DNA from: Pagrus major
Taxonomy: Eukaryota > Chordata > Actinopteri > Spariformes > Sparidae
Length of the DNA stretch: 64,000 nucleotides
NCBI RefSeq assembly: GCF_040436345.1
Contig: NC_133236.1
Location: 11,896,443 to 11,960,442 of the forward strand
Direction of reading: 5' to 3'
Shown: positions 38,785 to 48,612 of the stretch, one piece after another
Layout: every line of letters begins with the position of its first letter
Numbering within the stretch: position 1 is the first letter of the stretch
The notes under the pieces: model-generated
The model's input: only the letters and a program-made list of their open reading frames with translations
Told to the model about the DNA's origin: nothing
Database searches by the model: none
Translations under genes and position numbers: made by a program

Positions 38785-39545
38785 ATCCATCGTGGTTTCA
38801 TGCTTACAAATGTTAAAACACGGTGTCGAACAGTGTTCTCTGGCTCGGCAGCCTTCTTACCAAACTGTAACAAACACAGATGCAAATTGTCCTGACGTCT
38901 TGTTAAAAATGTTGTTGCCTCAAACACGGCTGGAAAAGGCTGCAATGTGTCACTGAAAATATCCAAAGGTTTCACACTTACAAATGCTGAAACACCATCT
39001 CAACAGTGTTCTCTGGCTCGGCAGCCTACTTGCCTAACCATAACAAACACAGCTGCAAATTGTCTCAACGTCTCGTCAAAAATATAATTTTTTCCCCCCA
39101 CAAATATGGCTGGTAAATGTCCCAATGTATTGTTAAAAATACCCCATGGTATGTCGCTTACAAAACTGTAACAAACACGGCTGCAGAGTGTCCCGACATC
39201 TCATCAAAAATATCTTGTTTTGTTGCCACACGGCTAGAAAATGCCCCAATGTCTTGTTAAATGTCCAGTGGTTTCATGCTGACAAATGCTGAAATGTTAT
39301 TTTGTTGTAACAAGCAGGGCTGGATAATGTCCCGACGTCTCGTCAAAAATATACAGTGTTTTCATGCCTGCAGATCTTGTAACCCCGTTCAAACAGTGGT
39401 CTCTGGCTTGGCAGCCATCTTGACTAACTGTAATCAACGTGACTGCAAATTGTTATGATGTCCTATTAAAAACATTCAGAGGTTTCAAGCTTACAATTGT
39501 TGAAACGCCATCTTGAACAGTGGTCTCCCTTTTGACAGCGTTCTT
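38785..39545. repeat. Degenerate tandem array (minisatellite-like), unit up to about 173 bp
   Basis: A unit starting 'ggtttcatgcttacaaatg' recurs near 38794, 38966, 39140, 39268, 39358 and 39480. Within units come 'acagtgttctctggctcggc', 'aactgtaacaaacacggctg' and 'cccgacgtctcgtcaaaaat' in the same order. The first two full units are about 172-174 bp, and later ones are shortened by internal loss. Divergence between units is substantial, so the array is old. It does not code. Confidence 0.75.
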
Positions 39546-40280
39546 GCTGGAATGTGATGCCGACACAATCCCCTCCACCTCCAGACATGAAGGTAAGCTG
39601 ATAAAAATGTAACGTGAATGTGATAAGTATTCTAGGAATGCTGAAATTTTACATATAACATGTACACATTCAACTAGATCAGTGGCTTGCAGAAATGTAA
39701 AATGCCAACATTTATTCTGGCGACTGTACGTTTGAAAAAAAAACCAAAGACTCAAAATGCTGCCTGAAGATAACCAAGAAAATTTTGTATTTGCAAATTT
39801 GGTGAACTGAAGGATAACCATGAAACTGTCCTACTTCTTAAGCAAATTAAATCATTAATAAATAAAACATTGGAATAGCTAAAAAAAAAAAGTGCCACAA
39901 AGCTTTGATGTAGCCTGTGGTTTCCACAGGACAGAGACCTGTGATGTTGTGTAAAGCTCCCCACAAAGAGTGGAAATGGGAGGTGGAAGCAAATACAAAG
40001 AGCTTTCCTGTTTGGCAGAAAAGCAAGACGTCCTGAATGAGGCAGACAGAGGAGCGACAGCAGGAAGACAACTAGGATGTGATTTAGATTTTAAAAAATA
40101 AAAATAAAACTTAGGATTTCAGCTTTTAATGGGAGATTCCTGCTGATGTTCCTGCTTTACTGAGATCTCTCTGGAGGAAGCTAGAGGGTCAGGAGGGAGA
40201 GAGGAGTGAAAGAGAGCGACAGACTGACTCAGAGGGAGTTTTGCTGCTGAAGTAAAAGCAGAGTTATTAGGAAGCTGAAA

Positions 40281-43200
40281 ATGGGACCGGCTGAAGCCTC
40301 GCTCGCTCTCCTGTGTTTATGTTCTCTGGGTCTGTCTGTTCTTACAGGGACAGCCAACGCTGCACCAACACAGGTCAGGACTGCATGAGTTCTTTTTATT
40401 ACTGAAACATGGACTTAATTAACTGAGAACTTCATTTTAAATTGTAGATGTTGCTGTTACTGTTGCATGCCTGCTTGTTTAAGCAAAAACACTGTGTCCA
40501 TTCACACCGATAAACTGTGCATGTGTGTTGAAGGGACTCAGGTGTAGCTAAATGAAGTAAAAGATAACAAACATTGAGATAATTTGGCCACATAAAGTTC
40601 AAATAAATCTGTGTAAAGAAGATACAGTACCATGTGAACGTTGTTTGTTGGCTGATCTACTGTAAGTGATGACATCACAGGTGGATGACACAAACCAGAC
40701 ATGTTAAAGATAATAATGATGCAACTGCACCGGTATGACTATTATCCATGATGATACACCCAGAGGAGCAGGCTTTTCCTCTACTAAGACTTCAAAATAA
40801 AACACCCGTTTCCCTCTGTCAGTTCCTAAGTCACTGAGGGAACATGTGTTTAAGATAAATAGATATACAAACAGTAGGGGAATGTAACTAAGTACATTTA
40901 CTAAAGTGCTTTACATAAGCACATATTTTAAGGTACTTGTACTTATATTGAATATTTTCCTTTCATATTACTTCTACTCCACTATATTTCAGGGGGAAAT
41001 ATTGTAGCCTACTTTTTACTCCACTACAATTATTAGACAGCTTTAGTTACTAGCTAGTTACTTACTTACTACTTACAAATTAGGATTTTTGCATACAAAA
41101 GATACAGAGCTTATAAAAAATGATGTTTTGTTTCAAAGTATAGTTGAATTGATTAGTCAATTTATTGAGTAGCCGATGGAAAATTAATTGGTAACTATAA
41201 TCAAACTCATATTTACTTTAATTCATTTTTAATAATTTTGAGGTTTGGTGCAGTTGGTTGAACAAAACATGCATTGTGAAGGTGTCATTTTAGGCTGAGA
41301 GGACTTATGGTTGGCACCTCCCACTCTTTTTTACAAACCAAACAATCAATCAAATGATTAGGAAAATAATAAGCAGATCAGTCAGTGATGAAAATAATCA
41401 ATAGTTGCAGTCTGATATAAAATAGTTCAAACTGAGCAAAGTAAAGGACATGAATACTTCCTTTAGAACTGTAAATAGATTTCTTTGATAATACTAAATA
41501 CATGATTGCAAACACTCCATCCTGCATGCAATTAAGATTGTTGTGGTTAAAGACACAGCACGTTAGACATTTATGTGTACAGGGAGGTAATTCAGATTTT
41601 GGATACAACCCTAATGAGCATCTGTGGCTTGCTTTTGATTGGTTGTGAGGAAGCAGGGTTTAATCTCGTCTACTGTAGCAAAGAAGAACTAACACAACTC
41701 AAATGTGATAGAGAGAAACATCATAGAAATGTTGACCTTGTGATTTCTCTGTCTCTCTCTGTGTGTCTGTATCAGGAGTCCCTGCCAGAGTTGAAGAAGG
41801 CGAGAGGGGACGTTCCTGATATTCTTCCAGAGCCTGAACCAGAGCCAACTAACCCAGTGTCAGACTTTGAAAACTCATACAACTATGTCTGTGAGTCTCC
41901 ATATATATATATCCAGTTTAGGTCTAGATAGGCAAACACTGACACTACAGAAAGTATCTCCATCATATACTGGTATCAACCTAATAACTTTAAAGCACAG
42001 AGATAAGGCTCAGAGCTACACAGTAATATTTCATATTTCATTAAAGCACCACATTTTCATTCTCTTTCCTGTTCATCTTCCTTTTTATCCTCAATAATAC
42101 CACTTTATGTTCTCTCCCTCAGTGTCTAGACTGGCCGGCATGGACCAGGCGATCCACAAGCTGAATGTTGGTCACTACACTCTGGATGTTAAAGTCAGCC
42201 AGTTAATGGACCGTCTGTCCAGGATGGATGGTAAGATGATCATTTTCTCATACATTTCTCTTTCTTCATGGACTTTTTTTCCCCACTTTCCACCAATTGT
42301 GCACCCTTTGTAACACTTTTCTCATCTATATTTCTTTCCACTAATTCAGTCAGTTTCATTGTAAGATGGTCAAATGAAGGATAAAAGTGGCAAAAAAGTA
42401 AAAAAAAAAATAAAAAAAAGATGCAATGAATTACTTAAACAATTAACTTAACAAAGAATGGAAATGAGAGAAAGTCAATGAGATTACACATCTGGTGTCC
42501 TCCGTAGACTGTTCCATAAATTAAGTTCCATAATAAGCTGTGCAGTCAACTTGAAACAGGAGTTTTATTTGCTGCTTTAGTTCTTTAATGTGGAAAACAG
42601 TCAACAGAATGACGCTCTGTACTGACTTTTATGTCTCCTTGTTTTTGTTGTTCACTAACATGGCAGCTAAAGTCGGGGAGCTCGAGGACAAAATCCAGGA
42701 GGTCTACCAGCACAGCAAGGACAACCGCAAGGAGACAGGGAGACTGGAAGGTATCACACTTATTTTCCCCTGGAGCTCTTTGCTGCTCCCGGTCTGCTGC
42801 TGAGATGTCCTCAAGCTCACAGGTCTCACAGACAACTAACAAACGATCGCAACAGCCTTTTTCATTACTGATTAATCTGCCAATTATTTTCAGGATTGAT
42901 CGTTTCATCTATAAAATGTTTTTAAAAAATGTGAAAAATGCTTATCACAATTTTCCAGAGCCCAGTGACGTCTTTATATTGCTTATTTCGTCCAACCAAC
43001 AGCTAAAACCCAGAGACTGACAAAGAAAAGCGGCAAAATTCTTAGATTTCCGAAAAAGACACTTTTGCTTTAAAAAATGACTGAAACAATTTGTCAAACA
43101 TGACTCTAAATGGATGCTTACTAAGCTTTGTGACTGCTTTATATAAAATAAGAAAAAGTTTACATTTCCATTTATAATAATAACTTTACAAAGCGATACA

Positions 43201-43721
43201 TGTCAATGTTGTTTTAACAGCCTATTACACTGCCCCCAAGAGGCCAAAAAAAGTCAAACTTTCTAATTGTGTGACAAAGCATCCGTCTTGTTTTTCTCTG
43301 CTGTGTAGGTTGCCAGAAGGGACACAGGATGGGATACAAATGTTATCTTGTGTACAACAGCCATGAGGACTACGCCGGAGCGGCCAGGAAGTGCCTGGAA
43401 CGCGGCGGCCGCATGGCGATGCCCCGCGACCGCAAGGAGCAGGAGGCCCTCGCTGACTACGTCAAGACATTCTTCCACCCGGGGAACTGGCCCGTCTGGC
43501 TGGGCATCAACGACCTGCGATCTGAGGGCATGTACCTTTTCGACGATGGGACGCGGGTCCAATACTTCCAGTGGCGCAAACACTTCCTGTCCAGCCAGCC
43601 GGACGGAGGGAGACGAGAGAACTGTGTGGCCATGTCGTCAGACGACGGCGACTGGTGGGACCACTACTGCGATCGGACCATGAACTATCTCTGCGAGTTT
43701 GATGACAGGGTGGCACTATAA
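40281..43721 (+). CDS. clec11a: CLEC11A / osteolectin (stem cell growth factor) orthologue
   Basis: Five exons (40281-40373, 41776-41890, 42123-42230, 42667-42750, 43309-43721) give 270 residues. Residues 1-27 are a signal peptide (MGPAEASLALLCLCSLGLSVLTGT), so the protein is secreted. An acidic stretch (EPEPEPT) follows, then an amphipathic or coiled-coil region (about 70-133) with RLAGMDQAIHKLNV and VGELEDKIQEVY. The C-type lectin domain (135-268) shows WPVWLGINDLRSEGMYLFDDG, QPD at 230-232 and DDGDWWDHYC. The order and wording match human CLEC11A, not tetranectin. CLEC11A is a secreted factor that promotes bone formation and haematopoietic growth through integrin alpha-11/beta-1. The RGD motif is present at 41-43. 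The human LDT motif is LDV here (90-92). Strongly skewed GC-rich codon use marks exon 5 against AT-rich introns. No breaks were seen. Confidence 0.92.
42850..43110. mobile_element. Partial MITE-like repeat (AGGGCTGCAAC family) in clec11a intron 4
   Basis: The stretch contains the family phrases 'tctataaaatgtt', 'ttccagagcccagtgacgtc', 'gtccaaccaacagc' and 'aaaaatgactgaaac' in the same order as the copy at 2787. The termini are eroded. Confidence 0.55.
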
Positions 43722-43812
43722 ATTGAACTCTTTTCAACTCTCTCACACACTTTTTTACTTTGACTTCCAGTCCATTACATTTTCAAATAACTTATTTCCC
43801 TTTAAAAATATT

Positions 43813-44008
43813 TTAAAAGTCCCTTTTTCAAGAGAATTTGATTTTTGAGTCATTCCGAACTCGTCAAGAACTGACGCCATGATGGCGGCCGACCCTACCT
43901 TCAATCACAGAGTGTCAGTATGTGACGAGTTGGGAAACCCAAAGTGTCACTTTTTGAAGAGTTCAGAATGACTCAAAAATCAACTTTTCTTACAAATAGG
44001 ACCTTTAA
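43813..44008. mobile_element. Short TTAA-flanked foldback MITE in clec11a 3' region
   Basis: TTAA stands at both ends. The outer 60 bp or so form an inverted repeat: 'gatttttgagtcattc' on the left and 'gaatgactcaaaaatc' on the right. The right end, AGGACCTTTAA, resembles the end of the TTAA element at 9395-9868, so the two may be related. The core contains 'gccatgatggcggccgac'. It is non-coding and about 196 bp long. Confidence 0.75.
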
Positions 44009-45370
44009 ACTAGATTGGTTGTATTCAAAGGTGAGGAAGTCTTGAATTCTACATTAGAAACCTCATGTGTTTTATCATAAATATCCAGTTTAATTTACAA
44101 TTAGTGTACCTTTTTCCTTTTTTCAAAAAGTATAATGATATTTCACTGTATTTTATGTTTTTAAGGTGAAAAAATATATCTCAAATGCGCACAAATGCAT
44201 ATATTGCTATTTAAAATGTATCAGATTACGTTAGTATTATAAATATTATATTACTCATGCAGCTGCAGGGATATGAATGCAAACCCAGTCAGGACTATGC
44301 TGAGATTTCATGCCTGGAAGTCTAAATATTTGTTCAAAGGGAAAAGCTGGAGGCACTTTCTTCAGAATCAGCACAGACTCTTGGAGATTTAAATCAGTGT
44401 GTATTTGGGCTTAACAGGAATTAGGCAGAACGTCTTAGTTACTTCTGATCTTTGAAGATATTTTGACAAAGTCTGGCTGCTCTGTTCAACTGCTGATACT
44501 TCAACACGTCTGGCCAGAACATTTGTAGAGCTGCAGTCTCACATCTGAATCCCTTTTCAACGCCCCAAAATGAAAAATATAACACACATGTAAAGTCCTA
44601 CAATATGTAAAACAAGAAAGTTGTATATAAAATGCTGAATGTAAATTTCTCTCCTACAAAACCACGCTGATGTCTTCATTATTATTATCAGGATCAACCT
44701 CTTTCACACAGCTGGTGGCGGCTCCTTCACTGACACTAGCTACCACTTGGCTAGCAACGTTAGCTTCCTGGCTAATCCTCTTTAGCCCGCCCGGGAGCAG
44801 CTTCTGACAGCAGCTGACTGAAAATAAAGTTTGTCATTACCTTATTATTTGGGTCTGGAGCTCTGGCCAGATCCCTCTTCTTCTTTTTGGCATCTCAATT
44901 CACTCCATCATTAGCTGGCTATCAGTTTATATCAAGGACGTAACAATTATACCTGTTTATATCAGTACGTTTCAGAGGTCATGTGACCCATACCATTTTC
45001 ATGGGGGAGGGGGGTCTTCATTCTGAAACAGGCTATATTTTATGAAAGCAACAATAAATAAAATGTTAATTTTTTATTGCTTTAATTAGTAATGGTCAGT
45101 AAACTTAAAAAGTGGCTATAATTGGTTATTTAGGACGAACATAATCATTGCTGGCTTCCCTGAAAGTCTACACACCCCTCAGTGACATCGTCTTGTTCAA
45201 CGCTCTTACAAACACGCATATAGGGTTAGCTTGCTCACAAAACAGACTCTTATTTTGCATGGCTGTTTGCACGATGAGCGTTTTTTACACAAAACTAAAT
45301 CATATTTTACTATCTTTAGGAACAAACTGTGACTTTCTTGACCTGCAAAATTATCTTTTAATATGATGAA
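44009..45370. other. Spacer, no gene recognised
   Basis: AT-rich sequence downstream of clec11a. The reverse strand has AT-rich open frames without any recognisable domain. No RNA gene or complete repeat was identified. Confidence 0.4.
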
Positions 45371-45376
45371 CATATG

Positions 45377-46065
45377 TACGGAAGCCCTAAAGGGCCATGC
45401 ATTCATACATTTTATTTCCTCCGTTTTCCCGTGATAACGAGTTAATTTCATTTGTTTTCTCGAGATCTCGAGATAACGAATCTTTGTTTTCCCGAGATAA
45501 CGATATAATTAATTTGAGATCTTGAGAAAACAAAACGATAGTGTAGTATATTAAATCATTGCAGGAAACATCATTCAGTGTAGCAATGTCAGAGGAGCAG
45601 GAGCATATCGATCACCGCGTCACATATCTTTTCAATCAAGGCCTGACACAGGCTGAAATAGCATTATGCCTTGCTATTACAGATAATATACACATTAGTG
45701 TGCGTAATCTAAAAAGAGGTTAGCAAGGCTTCAGCTATATCGGCGGAGCAATCTAAGTGAGCCTGATGTCGTCGTTAACTACATAGCTGACCAGCTACGA
45801 GGTCCCAGGTGTCTCCATAATCTCAGGCCTATCGTATCACAGTCATTATCTCGAGATCTCGAATTAATTATATCGTTATCTCAGGAAAACAAAGTTTCTT
45901 TATCTCGAGATCTCAAGAAAATTATCCCATTATCTCGGGAAAACGGCAGTTGTTATTTCGAGATAATAACTCGAGATCTCGAGAAAACGAATGAAATTAA
46001 CTCGTTATCACGGGAAAACGGAGGAAATAAAATGTGTGAATGCATGGCCCTTTAGGGCTTCCGTA
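45377..46065 (+). mobile_element. Non-autonomous DNA transposon, copy A (6-bp TSD CATATG)
   Basis: This 689-bp element has inverted ends TACGGAAGCCC and GGGCTTCCGTA and is bounded by a perfect CATATG duplication (45371-45376, 46066-46071). Its sub-terminal regions are packed with CTCGAGATCTCGAG-type palindromes and 'cccgagataacg' words in mirror order. In the middle, an ATG at 45586 opens a 45-codon frame (to 45723): MSEEQEHIDHRVTYLFNQGL followed by TQAEIALCLAI and VRNLKR. That is a helix-turn-helix-like segment resembling the N-terminus of fish integrase-core-type transposases. It stops early, so the copy cannot code for a transposase. Copies B and C belong to the same family. I cannot assign the superfamily with confidence. 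Confidence 0.88.
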
Positions 46066-47516
46066 CATATGTACAATTCATGGCACAATTCAAATTGAGA
46101 GCCGAAGTTGGTTCCATTCATTGTATTGAAATGAGAGTTATTTTTTGATCCCGTGCCATGATTTACTACGGAAGCCCTAAAGGGCCATGCATTCACACAT
46201 TTTATTTCCTCCGTTTTCCCGTGATAACGAGTTAATTTCATTTGTTTTCTCGTGATCTCGAGTTATTATCTCGAAATAACAACTGCTGTTTTCGCGAGAT
46301 AATGGGATAATTTTCTCGAGATCTCGAGATAACGAAACTTTGTTTTCCCGAGATAACGATATAATTAATTTGAGATCTCGAGATAATGACTGTGATATGA
46401 TAGGCCTGAGATTATGGAGACACCCGGGACCTCGTAGCTGGTCAGCTATGTAGTTAACGACGACATCAGGCTCACTTAGATTGCGCCGCCGATATAGCTG
46501 AAGCCTGCTAACCTCTTTTTAGATTATGCACACTAATGTGTATATTATCTGTAATAGCAAGGCATAATGCTATTTCAGCCTGTGTCAGGCCTTGATTGAA
46601 AAGATATGTGACGCAGTGATCGATATGCTCCTGCTCCTCTGACATTGCTACACTGAATGATGTTTCCTGCAATGATTTAATATACTACACTATCATTTTG
46701 TTTTCTCAAGATCTCGAATTAATTATATTGTTATCTCGGGAAAACAAAGTTTCGTTATCTCAAGAAAATTATCCCGTTATCTCGGGAAAGCGGCAGTTGT
46801 TATTTCGAGATAATAACTCAAGATCTTGAGAAAACAAATGAAATTAACTCGTTATCACGGGAAAACGGAGGAAATAAAATTTATGAATGCATGGCCCTTT
46901 AGGGCTTCTGTAATTTACACATACGATGTTTGTCAATTTAAAAGAATATTTGTCAAGTCAATAAAGTCGCTGTTTGTTGTAATTTAAAAAAAAAAAAATC
47001 ATCTATGTTTGTGTGAATCTGCTCAGTGAGCTACACTGACTCGCTCAGCACGCTTCACCAACACCAACATGGCTGCCAACTCCGCACAGAAAAGGTGTCA
47101 AAAAGATGAAAATCACAATAAATCTGGTCATATTGACAACTGCAGTTATGTGAAAGGGTATTTTGTCAGTTCTGTGAGCTGCTAACATACAGGAGCAGCT
47201 CTACAATGTTTAAGTTACAGGTTTTGGTGAGCGTTCAACGAGATGACGTCACTAACGAGACTGTTGGCTGCGTAGTCTTTATAATGATGTATTTTCGCAG
47301 TCTTATATTTAATACGTTTTATGACAAACTGTTCAAATGATTTGTCTCTCCATTCACTACCATACAAAGTCTTTCTGAAATAAGGGCCCATGGGGCAAAC
47401 CGGAAGGGGCGTGAATTTGGCTCTGTATTCAGGTCACACAGGTAGGGGCAGGACTTGTCCTGGAAAATTTATTTTTAATTCACAAACATCATATGTGTAA
47501 TTCATGGCACAATTCA
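46066..47516. repeat. Older dispersed repeat that received copies A and B
   Basis: The sequence just right of copy A (46066-46092, CATATGTACAATTCATGGCA then CAATTC) is nearly repeated at 47490-47516 (CATATGTGTAATTCATGGCA then CAATTC). The sequence around copy B is the same word in inverted orientation (GTGCCATGATTTAC then CACATACGATG). So three copies of a short repeat word lie within 1.5 kb. The stretches at about 47340-47430 and 47530-47620 also share 'aaacc-gga-ggggcgtg'. No family name is known to me. Confidence 0.5.
46167..46912 (-). mobile_element. Non-autonomous DNA transposon, copy B (6-bp TSD ATTTAC)
   Basis: This is a second copy of the family of copy A, 101 bp to its right, with its internal coding remnant on the opposite strand. 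The ends are TACGGAAGCCC and GGGCTTCTGTA. A perfect ATTTAC duplication flanks it (46161-46166, 46913-46918). It is 746 bp long and keeps both full sub-terminal palindromic arrays, while copy A has lost part of its left array. The remnant reads the same MSEEQEHID-type opening on the minus strand, again interrupted soon after LKR. Confidence 0.88.
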
Positions 47517-48612
47517 CCTGGATCAAAAATGTATTTGTCTCTTTCCATTGACTATTGTACAATTTTTTCCAAAACAAGGTCAAGAGGGAAACCAGGAGGG
47601 GCGTGACCTCAGCTTACAAGATACAAGTTTTTGTGCGATACCAAAATGATGCCTTTTTTGATACCTTACTTTTAGAAATATCAATGTCTATTTGTCTATA
47701 GGACCAGTTTTCATTTAACAGAAGAAGCCAAAGTTCTCAAATGTTAAATGCTGTCTGTGTGTTGTTTAAATGAAACCGTCTACAATTGGCAAGGGTCTTT
47801 ATTTCAATCAGAAACAAGCATATAAATAATAAGAGAACAAGATTATAAATCTGACCAGATATTAAATGCCGGTATTTGGTACATGACATACTTGCCAGTT
47901 GATAATAGGAAGGCATTATGGTTTGATACCCAAACTCACCAGATATCCTGGGTTTTCATCCTGAGTTATTTTTAAAGCCACACTGCTGACAGTTCAAGAC
48001 AAATGATGTGCGTGTTTTATTTAGAGATATGGATGTATCAGACCTGTAGCAGCAATTATATCTATTTTCTACAGTAAAATATCCAAATTTAATGTAAAAA
48101 TGTATGTGGATTAAAATATGAGATTAGAAATGAGGGATGCAGCAGCAAAGATTTTTCTTCCCTTCGTCTTCAACTCGACGATCCACATGGAAGAAATATA
48201 GTCTCATGAAGTAGTCAGAGGTAACATCATGATGCATGACTCAAAGTTAAAAACAGTGCCTCTCACTGCCACATGGGGACAGCAAAATCAGCTTAAAGCA
48301 CTTTTACAGTAAAGCCTTGAGAAATGCTTTATAACTTTAGAGATTTGTTTTTAAAAACGAGCAAATCAGTGTTTTTTTAAAAGAAAAATAACATTTATAT
48401 TTATAATTACGTTGTGATCCAGTTGAACCACTCATTTAAAAATGCTGCCATCACAACACTGACACGACAAAGAAGGTCAGCTGTCTTTGCTTCACAGTTC
48501 TGCATCGGTCACACCTCTTCATGGTGTCATGAGAGCGAGACGTGACGTCATAAACGTGAGTTAAAGTGCTGCTCTTCTTCTGTGGTGTCAGTGGTGTATT
48601 TCAGATACTTCT
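47517..48612 (-). promoter_or_regulatory. 3'UTR of selenoprotein L gene (SECIS expected here)
   Basis: On the minus strand this follows the stop codon at 48613. A selenoprotein message needs a SECIS stem-loop here. I could not identify one confidently by eye. An 8-bp hairpin (48411-48418 with 48450-48457) encloses an A-containing loop and UGA/GGAU-like words but does not fit the consensus stem. Candidate ATGA words also occur on the minus strand around 48500-48560. The 3' end of the transcript is not located. Confidence 0.35.

Noticed and set aside
48411-48457. Hairpin considered as the SECIS element
   Set aside because: The 8-bp outer stem pairs through the bases that should form the non-Watson-Crick quartet, and the inner stem does not pair well. 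It is not called as a SECIS.
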